64,000 nt of DNA from Dipteronia dyeriana (Eukaryota > Streptophyta > Magnoliopsida > Sapindales > Sapindaceae). The DNA lies in contig CM065298.1 in NCBI GenBank assembly GCA_032871835.1, forward strand, positions 93,433,891 through 93,497,890, given 5' to 3'. The notes beneath the pieces were generated by a model that did not search any database, was not told where the DNA came from, and saw only the letters and a program-made list of their open reading frames with translations. Of the stretch, positions 27,940-39,523 are shown piece after piece (within the stretch, counting starts at the first letter, position 1; every line of letters starts with the position of its first letter). A program made the position numbers and the translations under genes.

Positions 27940-30900
27940 TAGACATGACCACGGTTCGGTTCGAACCGTAGAACAGAACCGAACCGTAACCGTGTGAAAT
28001 GAACCGTAACTGTAATCAGAACCGTGGAACCGGTTTCGGAACCGTAACCGTAACCGGAACCGGGGGGTCGGCGGTTCGGTTCCGGTTCCGGTTTCGGTTC
28101 CTTCTCTTGAAAAATAGGCCAAGAACTGGCGGCTCGGTCCCGGTTTAGGAACCGCCGGTTCCTGGCCTTTATTTAAAAAAAAAATTTGATTTTTAAAAAA
28201 AAAAACAGCCGTTGGCCTCCAACGATCTGCTGACCGTTGGGCCTAATGGCTCAATTTTTTTTTTCTTTTCCCCTTTAATTTTTTATTTCCTATAAATACC
28301 CCCCTATTTCATTTCTTATCATACAATTATTCTCTCAAGTCTCAACTCTCTCTCAAATCTCAATTCTCCTAATTCTCTTCAATTATCTTCCAATTAGTCA
28401 ATTATTTATTTATTTATATTTAGTGTATTACAATTATTATTTTTTAAAATCATTTTAATATCCTTGTCAACAATTTTTATCTTAAGTTTTTTGAAGAGTT
28501 TATTTACAAATTATTTTTTTCGATGGCAAGTGGAAGTGGAAGTGGAGTAAGAGATATTCCACCAAGGCATTCCGTTTTCAGGACCGGTAAGGGTCATATG
28601 TCGGAGCCGGATCTGGTCCAACCAGATAATATCGGTTTTGATGACACCGCTTACCATGAGTTCCTACAATGGCAAGTCTATCTTGAATCTCTAAACTATC
28701 CAATCAATCCAAATCCCCCTTTAATAGTTTCTGAACCCAATTCTAGCCAGCCTAGCGCCCCTAGCCCTAGCCCTAGCCCTGGTAATATGACAAGCCAATC
28801 AGAAAATATACCCGATTTTGCTGCAGATCCAAATTTTGAAGAGCCAGCAGAGAAGGATAAGAAGCATCTCAAATCTGATCTATTCGTTCTCCACATGAAG
28901 AAAGTTACCAAACCGAATGGAACATGTTGGGCGGTGTGCAATTACTGCCCTCAAGAATACAAGTGGGCTAAATCTAGAGGATACGACACATATAGGAAGC
29001 ATATTACGACCAGTCATCCAGCAGAACTTGCCAAGGGGAATGCACAATCTCAAATTTCTAGGTTTTCTACCCCTGACACTCAATTATTTAAATATAGTGA
29101 TCAAGCTAATAGAGAAGAATTAGCTAGGATGGTAGCTGTAGAACATTTACCTTTTAGTTTTGGTGAAAAAGTTGGTTTTATTAAATATTGTCATAAAGCA
29201 TTAAATCATGCTGCATGTCGTGTCCCTAGGACCACTCTCACGCGTACAATGTATGATATTTATAAAAAGGAAAAAAGGATTTAAAAAAAATATTTTGCGA
29301 ACTATATAGGTCGTGTTTCCGTATGTGTTGATATATGGACTGACCATTGACGAATGCATTCATACTTAGGTGTAACTTGTCATTATATTGACAAAGCATG
29401 GACAATACAAAAAAGAATTCTTGCATTTAGAGTTTTTGATGATGCACATACTGCTGATAATATTTATAAAAATATGAAAATCATTTTTTAAGAGTATAAA
29501 ATTGAAAGCAAAATTTTTTCAATTGGTTTTGATAATGCTTCTAATAATACAATAGTTATTCCTGCTTTAATTGAATTATGCAAGCCTTATTTTAATAGTA
29601 AATTTTTTCATCAAAGATGTGCTTGCCATGTTTTAAATTTATGCGTTCAAAAAGGTTTGGAAATTCTTCAAGATTTTATTAAACCCATTAAAGAGGCCCT
29701 CTCATATTTTTGGAAACATCCTAATGTTATGAAAGCATGGGTAAGATTTTGTAAACAGGCAGGTAGACATCCCATTAGATTTTCTCGTGATATTCCAACA
29801 CGTTGGAACTCTATTTATAAATTGCTTTGTGAAAGTTATGAATATAGGGATTTATTAGTTTCTTTTATGCAATATAATGTTAGTCAAATCAATCTTTATG
29901 CACACCATTGGGATGTTTGTACAAAAATTTGTAATTTGTTAAAAGTTTTTAATAGTGCTACTAACAATTTATCAGGTATTTATTATCCTACTACTCAATT
30001 ATTTATTATTGAGGGTTGTAATATTGTTGGTGCATTTGCTGACTGTTCATCTGATATACAATTACAGGCATGCATTGAAGCTATGAAAAAAAAAATGGTT
30101 AAACTATTATAGAGAGTTTCCAACTATTTACCTGCTTGCGTTGTGTTTTGACCCACGTTGTAAACTAGATGCATTGACAGATTATTTAACTCTTTATTAT
30201 AAATGTTTAGGTATACAATTAGAAATTAATACTTATTGTGCTGCAATTAAGATATTATTTTATCAGTTATATGATGAATATCGTAGAATTTATGGCCCAT
30301 CATTAAACATTAGTGTTCTACAAAATGAAAATGTCTCCCAAACTCGATCTTCTGGAGTGTTGGGGGCAGGGTTTGCACTTTTATCCAAAAAGATCAAAAG
30401 ATTGCGAAGTTCTTCTTCTTCTTCATCAAGTCCGATCTCGTATGATGAGATAGAAACTTATCATAGTACCAATTTTTAGTTTATAGGAGACGATGATGTG
30501 GATAAATTTGGTATTCTACATTGGTGGAGAGAACATGAAAAGCACTTCCCAATCTTGTCTATAATAGCCAAACAGATTCTTGCAACACCGGTTTCTACAA
30601 TGGCTGTGTAACAAGAGTTTAGCGCGGGTGGAAATATTTTGGAAGCAATACGGTCGCTTTTGAGTCCAGAATCAATTCAAGTCCAAGTGTGTGTTGATGA
30701 TTGGACAAAGACTGGATATAGACAACAAGAAATGGAGCCATAAGTTATTTATGATTTCTTCGATGATGATCACACCACCAGCACCGGAACGGATGGCAGC
30801 GATTAGTTACAGACTTACAAAACTACATATGTAAAAGACAATAAAATGTAAAAGAATTACGTGGTCTTTGATTCCTCTAAACCCCAAGTCCGAGAGGATA

Positions 30901-31187
30901 CGTAGGCAACTTAATTTTGGTACAAATTAAGTGCAAGACCAATTTTTTTAATTTTTAGTTTTATACATTTATTTCAATTTATGTATTTAGTATTATTTTT
31001 TAAAATTTTTATTTCGGCTTACGGCCTTACACAATAAAATTCATTTACAAGTTCATATTATTACATGTCTTATGTTTTCGTATTTTTTTAAAAATGAGTA
31101 CAAATGTATAATAAGAAAAAAAAAAGAACCGAACCGGTCGAACCGGTGGAATCGAACCGGAACCGGTCGGAACCAGGGTCATGTCTA
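27940..31187 (+). mobile_element. hAT transposon, complete ends, decayed
   Basis: The terminal inverted repeat is TAGACATGACC at the left and GGTCATGTCTA at the right. Perfect 8-bp target duplications CTAATGGC lie at 27932-27939 and 31188-31195. The subterminal regions are rich in GAACCG/CGGTTC motifs (27950-28170 and 31128-31178), probable transposase binding sites as in other hAT elements. TATA-like TATAAATACCCC near 28291 and a CT-rich leader precede the transposase. Total length 3,248 bp. Confidence 0.93.
28523..30743 (+). pseudogene. hAT (Ac-like) transposase, decayed
   Basis: The N-terminal 253 codons are open and contain a BED zinc finger (residues about 121-166: C139, C142, H160, H165) after a Pro/Ser-rich stretch. 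The same frame continues past stops at 29282, near 29339 and near 29490, and shows RVSVCVDIWTD, GFDNASNN and the CACHVLNL motif typical of the hAT catalytic core. After about 30090, at a run of A, the frame shifts. The dimerisation region follows (30141-30743: ILHWWREHEKHFPILS, then FSAGGNILE, then DDWTK) with stops at 30477 and 30609. Length and domain order fit a full hAT transposase that can no longer be made whole. Confidence 0.9.
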
Positions 31188-31204
31188 CTAATGGCAGGGT
31201 TTTT

Positions 31205-31575
31205 TTGCTTATTGTTCAAGACCTAGTGTTCGATTTTGTGTTTGATCAAAAGCCGGGATTTATTTACAAGTCTCCCATAAAATTACTATTATATCATTTT
31301 AAAAGTGGTAATTTGGGATTTCTTTTCACATTATGACCGAGAGTATTTTGATATGCTAAAACTGTTTTTCAAAACATTGAAAGTATTAAATATTTAAAAC
31401 CGAGGGTTTGATTTTGTATTTGATCAAAAGTATGAGAGTTATTTACAATTCTCCTATCAAATTATTATTATACCATTTTAAAAGTGGTAATTTGGGATTT
31501 CTTTTCACAATCTAATCAATAGTATTTTGATATGCTAAAACTGTTTTTCAAAACATCGAAAGTATTATATATAAA
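31205..31575. repeat. 179-bp direct duplication
   Basis: Two copies in tandem share AAAAGTGGTAATTTGGGATT (at 31301 and 31480), ATATGCTAAAACTGTTTTTC and a GATTTTGT(G/A)TTTGATCAAAAG block. No gene is visible. A segment near 31432-31470 also matches 27510-27545 in inverted orientation. Confidence 0.8.
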
Positions 31576-31735
31576 TAGTCATTTTCTTCACAGTGCGTAC
31601 TGATATAAAATACATCAGTGGCTCAGTGCATTACATATGGGTCATAAATTATATATAGACACTGACAAGTGCAAACAGACTAGATCAAAGTAATTTAATC
31701 TAGTGGTCCACATGCAACGTACCGATAAATATTTT
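31576..31735. mobile_element. MITE family 1, copy 1
   Basis: Begins with a CAGTGCGTACTGATATA end and contains the shared internal blocks GTGGTCCACATGCAACG and ACTGACAAGTGCA. Related copies lie near 52240 and 62797. The family has near-palindromic ends built on TCAGTGCGCACTGA. No coding capacity. Confidence 0.6.
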
Positions 31736-31904
31736 AGTAATGTTATATAACCCAAATAATTAATCCAATTTCAACTCAAATGATGTGGCAAGTGAGTTGT
31801 CGTCTCCACACACAACATGTGATAATGTGGTTAATGAAAAAACCACTTGCCACATCATTTGGGTTGAAATTTGGACTAAATTTTTGGGTTGTCTATCATT
31901 AGTG
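31735..31904. mobile_element. MITE family 2, copy 1 (hairpin-forming)
   Basis: Long inverted arms: CAAATGATGTGGCAAGTG on the left and CACTTGCCACATCATTTG on the right, with outer ends TAATGTTATATAACCC and GGGTTGTCTATCATTA. A second copy lies at 59341-59514. Superfamily not resolved. Confidence 0.75.
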
Positions 31905-31933
31905 TAAATATTAATTTGTGCGTACTGAGGTGA

Positions 31934-31969
<36 letters not shown>

Positions 31970-31973
<4 letters not shown>

Positions 31974-32071
31974 CTTTTATAAGGGATCCATTGTTTTAAT
32001 TTTGATAAGGACCTAGATGAAATCATATGGACTTTTATGAATTTTGATCTGATTTTTTTGTGCATGATAAG
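31970..32071. mobile_element. Left part of foldback MITE family 3, interrupted by the LTR element
   Basis: ATAAGGGATCC, TTTTAATTTTGATAAGGACC and GAATTTTGATCTGATTTTTT parallel the left arm of the complete element at 52436-52830. The retrotransposon inserted at ATAAG (32067-32071). A remnant of the other side may continue after 43478. Confidence 0.6.
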
Positions 32072-32912
32072 TGTCATATGTAAATTTTATCGGATGTACA
32101 CGTCATTGACAAGGATGATAAAATTGTCAGGTAGATATCCGAATAGGCGTTCAGAAAAAATCCCGTAAGATATAACCAAAGAATAGGAACTCGAATAGGT
32201 ATAAATGCAAGTATTGAGCAAGACGTACTCGGGATCAGCTGACGTCATGTTCTATTCGGGATCAGCTGACGTCATGTTCTACTCGGGACAAATATGAAGA
32301 AATTCGAATAAAGAAGTCCAGCACATAACTCGCATACGAACCAAGAGTCATATTAAAATACGTAAAGATATCCACGTCGAAGAAGAATTTCAAAAAGAAT
32401 AGAATACCAAATAGGAAAAATGTTCCAAATCAGGCAACAACGTTATTTCTTCAAAAAGACTGCGTATTTGTAAGGAAATAAGTCCTAAATGGACTATATC
32501 ACTAGAGTCCTGTTCGATCTCTATTCAAATCTCCAAAATAGAAAAGAAGATAAAGACTACTCCAATAAGTAACCAATTATAATTAAATACAAAAATCTTT
32601 CATTACTTGTATAAAAATGATTAGGGTTTTATGTACATATAAATAAACCCATAATCTCGTCATAAGAAGATATAGAAGAATACAGAGAGAAAAAGGAGAT
32701 ATCGAGAGTTGTAAATCTTTATTTTAATAGTGGATTTTGGCTCGGTTGTTTATTCAACCACCCGTGAACGTTTCTCCGATCACCAGAGTTTTACCATGTA
32801 AAACTTGTGTCTAATTAGTTTCATATTGCATTCTCCTTCTTTTTCTCTTTGAGGTCACGGCTAAAATCCAATCTTATTGACTTTCTCACACATCGAGAAA
32901 TTGACGTCAACA
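32072..32912 (+). repeat. 5' LTR
   Basis: TGTCATATG...GACGTCAACA, 841 bp. TATA-like ATATAAATAAACCC lies near 32637-32650. Two tandem 27-bp units, each with the perfect palindrome TGACGTCA, lie at 32226-32279. Confidence 0.93.
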
Positions 32913-32935
32913 ATTTACGCTAGAAGGAGGGGGTG
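32913..32935 (+). other. Probable primer-binding site
   Basis: ATTTACGCTAGAAGGAGGGG directly follows the LTR, the position of the tRNA primer-binding site. The tRNA cannot be assigned with confidence by eye. Confidence 0.5.
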
Positions 32936-32958
32936 AACCTCCGATTTGATTAAAAGTA

Positions 32959-34575
32959 ATGGTGGGAAGTGGAAGCAGAAATAGTTCTGGGGATATCAAA
33001 AAATCTCCAGATAATGTTCATATTGGCAGTAGTTCATGAGATCTCGCCACAACCACCGAGAACCAACCAACATCTCTGACGGGGATCCAATAAATCCATC
33101 CGACCAGCGAAGACCTGACACGACGTTTCCGTGAGGCACTACAACAGCTGGTACCAGACGCGGCAAATGAAAGAGTTGATCTACTAGCTGTAGAAAAAAC
33201 GCAACCTCCTAATCCCCCACTTACAAGGCTTCGTTCTGTTATAGTTAGGCCAGAACCAGATGCACCAAAAGCTGGTATGAACTCCGTTCCAATTAATCAT
33301 GCTGGACGTGAAACACCCGAAGAGAAGCGACCACGTAAAAGGCAGAGCCATGGTCAGATAGCCCATGATAGACACCGTAAGCATGACAGACATAGGATAG
33401 TGATCGGTACCATCACAAGCGTCGTCACGGAACCATACACCTGCAAGGATCAACCCTTGAGACTCGGCAACGAAGTGAAGAGGAGCTAGAAAAAGGCATG
33501 ACAGTCACTCGGCGGTTTAACCATCATAGAGATCCGGTGGGAGATAAAGACGTTATAATTCAGAGTCTGACCCGAGAAGTTGAAAACAATAAGCGTCAAA
33601 TGGATGCACTGGTTAGACGATATGGGTATAAAGACTTATCTGACGAAGATTCTGATAGTCCATTCACTAGGGACATCCTGCGAACCGCATTCCCAGAAAG
33701 ATTCAGGATGCCACACGTGGAACAGTTCAAGAAGGATACAGATCCTAAAGAACACGTCAGACGGTATAAAAGTGTTATGGCTCAGTATGCCTACAGCGAC
33801 CCTTTACTATGTCTCAACTTTCCATAGACTCTAGGGGACACAGGCTCAAGATGGTTTAAAAGATTTCCCCTAACAAGCATCGAAAGTTTTGGTGAATTAA
33901 GCAGAAGTTTCTCAAGACAATTTTTGGGCAACGTTTAGAGGAAAAAATCAATGGCTTAACTTTCTCAGCTAAAACAAGGGAAAAATGAGTCGTTAAAAAA
34001 ATACCTGGAGAGATTCGGTCAGGCGATGTCAGAACTTGGCAGTGCAAATGACGAAACAATAATTGTTGCATTCATAAACAACTTACAAAATGGACGGATA
34101 TCTTTTGACTTAAGAAGGGTCCGTCTAACCAGATATGTAGATATGATGGACATGGCGGGAGGATATGCACTAGCCGAAGAAGAGGAGTTAGCCACGGGAG
34201 GATGCTACATGTACAGAGGAAAACCCGAACAAAAAGATGCCGAGTCAAAGGTACAGAACCAAAAGGGAAAATAAAAAGGAAACGGTAAAGAAATAAGCAA
34301 AGACGGAGGAAACGGGCGTAATGCCGATCAGACCACGGAGAAATTCTGAAGAAAATACACAAACTACACCCCTCTACAAAAAAACAGGAAGAAATCCTGG
34401 CCATATTGGAAGAAAAGAATCAGGTAAAAGAGCCACGCCAATAATCTCAGTTTGCCCGGCGAGATACAACAAAGTAATTTAGATTTCACAAGGAAACCGG
34501 TCATGAGACTTTCAAATGTTACCAGCTTAGAGACTACATAGAGACCCTCATTCGGGAAGGACACTTATAAGATAT
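32959..34575 (+). pseudogene. gag of the Tat element
   Basis: ATG at 32959 (MVGSGSRNSSGD) but stops by 33040 and a frame change near 33490. The retrotransposon Gag core is clear: FPERFRMPHVEQFKKDTDP near 33690, then HVRRYKSVMAQYAYSDPLL, GDTGSRWFKRFPLTSI and LERFGQAMSELGSANDETI (33498-34274). A zinc-knuckle-like remnant (HETFKCYQLRDYIE) lies near 34500-34560. Role in the family: structural protein of the virus-like particle. Not expressible as one protein. Confidence 0.85.
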
Positions 34576-34746
34576 AATCTTGAAAAAAGATGAGAGGCCA
34601 GAAACAAAGAAAAAGATTAGGGCCGATCATAGCTCCGGTCGAAACCAAGGGTCAACCCCGAGGCCAATGAAGTAATACAAACAATCTTTGGAGGACCATT
34701 AACTGGAAGAAGTAAATGAGAACGAACACAGGAAATCAGAGCAGCG

Positions 34747-35247
34747 GTGGAGGCAAGACAGAACTTTGATGTCAACTCTGTCGAACCAGACCCGAAAAGT
34801 GTAAAAGAAGGATGGGACCCAATAACATTCACAGAAGCTGACTCACATGGGGTCGATGTTCGACCAAATGACGCTCTGGTCATAAGTGCCCGAGTTGGAC
34901 ACAGGGAAGTTAGGAGAATTTTTATAGACAATGGTAGTTCGACTGATATTCTCAATGTAGTTGTCTATGATCAACTCAGGTTGGACCGAAAGGATTTATA
35001 ACCTTTTCATACCCCACTCAAAGGATTTGGGGGGGTTGAGATCAGGCCTCTCAGGATGGCAAAGTTGCCCGTAAAAAGTGGAGTAGCACATTGTCAGAGA
35101 ACAGTATTACTCGATTTCGTAGTGGTAGACTTAGATAATTGGCCTTATAACGCATTGTTAGGTCAGCCATTCTTGAATAAAATTAAGGCCGTAATAGCTA
35201 CTTATGCCCTAATAATCAAACTTCTGACCGAACGGGGGTCGGAGTAG
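34747..35247 (+). pseudogene. Aspartic protease domain of pol
   Basis: The active-site motif FIDNGSSTDIL lies at 34921-34953, in a frame open 34747-35001 and ended by TAA. The domain resumes in 35056-35247 with NALLGQPFLNKIKAVIATYA, typical of the C-terminal half of Tat-lineage proteases. One stop and a shift separate the halves. Confidence 0.85.
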
Positions 35248-35390
35248 TCAAGGGGTCCCGGGATAGAGACAATGGTGGACAAGTATGCACTATAACACAG
35301 CTAAATCAGAACAAAGAGTCACTATCGTTTGAGTTTGACCCAAGGGAAGAACCAAAGGAGTCCAAAAATGAACCGGTCGAAGAATTAATC

Positions 35391-36610
35391 TTGAAAGAAG
35401 ATGAACCAGATAAGAAGATCAAGATCGGGGCCAATTTGGAAGGAAAAGTTAAACAAAGCCTCACTGATCTGCTCAAAGAATACAAGGATGTGTTCGCCTG
35501 GAGTCATGAAAACATGGTCGGGATTGATGCTCGAATAATATCTCATCATCTCGCAGTAGACCCGAATGTAAAACCAGTAATATAAAAGATAAGGTCATTC
35601 AATCTCTAAAGAAGTCAGTCAATCAAGCAGGAAGTGGAGAAGTTACTCGTTGTAGGGTCAATTAGAGAAATAACGGTCAGTGAAAAATGTGTGTAGATTT
35701 CACATATTTGAATAAGGCATGCCCAAAAGACAGTTTTCCACTACCAAGGATAAACCAACTGGTTGATGCCACATCAGGCCATGAATTACTCAGTTTCATT
35801 GACGCCTACTCAGGATATAACCAAATCCGGATGAATAAGGCTGATGAGGAAAAAACGGCGTTCACAACCGATCAGGGCTTATACTGTTACACAGTAATGC
35901 CCTTCGGGCTAAAAAATGCAGGGGCAACATACCAAAGACTGGTCAACAGAATCTTCGCACGCCAAATAGGAAAAAACATGGAAGTTTACATAGATGACAT
36001 GTTGACCAAGAGCATCTCAGCAGACATGTATACCTGAGACCTGTGAGAGACATTCGACGTCTTGAGGAGATATCAAATGAAGTTGAATCCGAACAAGTGC
36101 CTATTTGGATTTCCTCCAGGAAGGTTCCTGGGTTTCCAAGTTCACCAGAGGGGAATCGAAGTAAACCTTGAAAAGTTTGAAGCCCTACAAAAAATGACCT
36201 CACCAAGGATGCTAAAAGAAGTGTAGCGCTTAACAGGATGATTAGCTTCCTTGGGTAGATTTATTTCAAAGGCCACAGATAAATGTGCTCCCTTTTTTAA
36301 AGTAATTAAAAAAGGAAAATGACTCGATTGGAACGAAGAATGCGAGCAGGCGTTCTTAAAAATCAAATAATACCTAGGGTAAGCTCTCATCCTTTCGAAA
36401 TCGAAAATGGGAGAGATAATCCACTTGTACTTATCAATTACAGAATTAGCAGCAAGCACAGTTCTAGTCAAAACAGAAGATGGAGTACAGAGGCCAGTGT
36501 ACTATACCAGCAAGGCACTTCTTCCAGCTGAAACCAGGTATTCACAGGCAAAAAAAATGGCCATAGCTTTAGTTTCGGCAAAAAGGAAGCTAAGACCATA
36601 CTTTTAGGCT
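35391..36610 (+). pseudogene. Reverse transcriptase and first RNase H domains of pol
   Basis: The linker KVKQSLTDLLKEYKDVFAWS precedes RT. RT motifs are MCVDFTYLNKACPKDSFPLP, FIDAYSGYNQI, AFTTDQGLYCYTVMPFGLKN and the catalytic YIDDM at about 35986-36000. Thumb and RNase H follow in broken frames (MKLNPNKCLFGF, PVYYTSKALLPAETRYSQ). Stops include 35583, 36036 and about 36607. Confidence 0.9.
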
Positions 36611-36619
36611 CATACAATC

Positions 36620-37435
36620 CAGGTTCTCACCGACTGCCCACTAAAGCAAATTTTACAGAAGCCAGAAATTTCAAGAAGACTAACCAAATGGGCAATTGAG
36701 CTAAGTGAATTCGATATCCAGTACGTCCTCAGGACATCTCTTAAAGGCCAAGTAGTGACAGATTTTATAGCAGAGTTCACAAAACCAAACCTGGAAGCAA
36801 AAAAGATGTTGGACAAGAGTTTCTCATGGAAATTATATGTCGATGGCTCTTAAAACACTCACGGCAGCGGGGCAGGGATCGTAGTTTGCACCCTAGAAAA
36901 AGATGATGTCGAGTGTGCCATGAGATTCGACTTTAAAGCAACGAATAATCAAGCCGAGTACGAGGTACTACTAGCTGGACTCAGAGTCTGCATAGCCCTC
37001 GGAGCAGATGAGGTCGAGATATTTAGCGACTCACAGGTAGTCGTCAACCAAGTCCTGGACGAATACCAAGCCAGAGATGAAGATATGATAGCTTATCGTG
37101 ACATAGCAAAACAACTCCTTCAGAAATTCAAAGAATATAAGATTGCCCAGATCCCCAGGGAAGAGAATGAAAAGGAAAAGGCAGATGCTTTATCCAAGCT
37201 AGCATCAGCAACAACCACAATCAGGCCAAAAACTATTATGATCGCACATCTCCTCAAACCGAGCACAACTGAGCCAAAAAACTTTAAAATTTTAGAAATT
37301 CTAACACTGTCAGACGGTTGGATGACTCAGTTAAAAAGGTTCCTGGAAGAAAGCGTACTCCAGGAAGATCCCCTACAAGCCAAAAGTATCAGGTATCGGT
37401 CAGTAAGATACACATTGATCGGAGGAGAACTGTAA
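36620..37435 (+). pseudogene. Second (archaeal-type) RNase H domain of pol
   Basis: KLYVDGS at about 36833, then a stop, GSGAGIVV, NNQAEYEVLLAGL and EIFSDSQVVVNQV provide the D, E and D of an RNase H fold distinct from the one beside RT. Open 36920-37435. A duplicated RNase H in this position is a known feature of Tat-lineage elements. Confidence 0.85.
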
Positions 37436-37439
37436 AGAA

Positions 37440-38531
37440 TGGGGTTTTCTCGAACACTCCAAAGATATGTATCAGAGGAAGATGCATATCATATACTACA
37501 AGAAATCCATGGAAGAGTATGCGAAAACCATACTAGAGGCAAAAGTTTAGCATACAAGGTACTCAGGCAAGGTTATTATTGGCCCACTTTATTCTCAGAT
37601 GCACAGTGATGTTCGAAAAACTGCAATGCATGCCAAAGGATTGCTAACGATATCTGACAACCCCCTGAACAACTTAGAAACCTTACGTCCCTATGGCCAT
37701 TTACCATTTGGGGCTTGGACTTAATTGGCCCAATGCCAACAGGGACAATGGGGTGGAGCGAAGCATGCAATAGTAGCCGTTGACTATTTCACGAAGTGGG
37801 CAGAAGCTGAAGCCTTAGTGCATATCACAGAAGCAAATACCACAAATTTAATGAAGAAAAATATACTCTATAGGTTTGGAGTCCAAAAAACTATCATCAC
37901 TGACAACGGCACCTAGTTCGATAATTTGAAATTCAGACAACTGTACAAAGAGTACCAAATTGCCAATTACTACGCCACACCTGCCCACCCTAAAACAAAT
38001 GGGCAAGCTGAAGCAGTAAACAAAATCATCAAGCATACACTCAAAGCAAAGCTAGATGCCAAGAAAGGAAGTTGGGTTGAAAAACGTCCCGAGGTATTAT
38101 GGACATATCGGACGACAGCAAGAACTTCAACAGGAGAGACTCCATTCACTTTAACGTTCGGAACAGAAGTTGTTATCCCCATAGAAACATCATATGAGAC
38201 AATAATGTTGATATGCTGTTACAAAGTCTAGATGAGCTAGAATAGAAAATGGAGAAGTCCAGAATACGAAATATGGCATATCAACAAAGAGTAGCTCGCC
38301 ACTACAATTCTCATTTTTGAATCAGGAAATTCTAACTAGGAGACCTGGTACTCAGAAAGGTGTCACTGAATACAAAAAACAAAGTTGCAGGTTCATTGGC
38401 TGACAAGTGGGAAGACCCGTACAAGATTGAAGGAGTAGCAGGCCATAGAGCATATTGGATTGCACGACCAGATAGAGGGGTCTTACCCCAACCATGCAAC
38501 ACCCAATATTTGAAGATTTTCTATCCTTAAA
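37440..38531 (+). pseudogene. Integrase of the Tat element
   Basis: The catalytic core is recognisable by AIVAVDYFTKWAEAEAL, TIITDNGT (then TAG), HPKTNGQAEAVNKIIKHTLK, LWTYRTTARTSTGETPF and LTFGTEVVIPIE across 37725-38231. The C-terminal part follows in another frame (GDLVLRKVSLNTKNK, ADKWEDPYKIEG) and ends near 38529. At least three stops. Confidence 0.9.
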
Positions 38532-39039
38532 ATTTTGTTTCCTTTCTAGTTAGGACAATTTTAGTCAGGTCAATTATCAACTTTAAAATTTAAATCATTG
38601 TTGGTTTTGCAGTTATAAATAAAAATCAAACTCGGAATTTCTGAAATATAAAGCATATGATAATAAGAACATATGAAATACGAGCATGATAATAAGAACA
38701 TGCAAATTGAATGCTTGGGACCATTAATTCCCTAATGGGCGGAGAAGCTCGAAGGAGCATGGCAGCCGAGCAAGGTCAGTCGACCTTAGCAAAAAGGCAA
38801 ATCGATACACCAGATTCTGGAAAACGGCTCGGGACGTTATCAGGAAAAATCCCGGTATGCGCAGCTATGTTAAGTAATTCAAAAGCATAAAGATTCGGTA
38901 AACCCTTGCACAGACAAAACCAGGGAGACGTTCTAGGTAATTTGTGCGAGGACTCGAACATATGGTTATGGTGAACTTTGATGTAATGTTTGGGTAACAA
39001 CCGAGTATGAAATACGAGTAAATCTACTCGCTTGTTTCA

Positions 39040-39345
39040 AGATGGCTCGGTTAATATAAGCCAGTTTAATAAGATACTTGGCGTTAAAAATAGCTCCGGG
39101 TAATAAAACCAAGATACTCGGTGAAGTTACTCGAGCAAAATTAGCCAAATTAATAAGATGCTTGGCACAAAGAATTTGCATTAGCCAGTTTAATAAGATA
39201 CTTGGCACAGAGATTGCATTAGCCAGTTTAACAAGATTTGACAGAGATTGTGTTAGCCAGTTCAATAAGATACTTGGCGTTAGAAGCAACTTCATATGAT
39301 AAAACCAAGTTAAATAAGATACTCGGTACTCGGTAAAATTTCTTG
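39040..39345 (+). repeat. Short tandem repeats in the Tat 3' region
   Basis: The motif TTAGCCAGTTTAATAAGATA followed by CTTGGC recurs about six times with period near 40 bp and variable spacing. Such repeats between integrase and 3' LTR are known in Tat and Ogre elements. Nothing else is visible between 38532 and 39500. Confidence 0.8.
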
Positions 39346-39523
39346 AGCAATAAGTCGGCCTGATTAAACCATTTGGTTTTCGGAATTAAACAGTTCACAA
39401 ATATGAAACTACATTGATAAAAATCTTTACAAAGGTGAAAATATTTACAAAAAATGACTAAGGCTAGGAAGAGGATTCCAGGGACCTTCCCACGTGGTTC
39501 TTGATCGACAGCTCCCAGTTGGT

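Noticed and set aside
34072..34404. Minus-strand frames across gag-pol
   Set aside because: They are shadows of the plus-strand retrotransposon genes; only the 39524-42074 antisense gene shows domain content.
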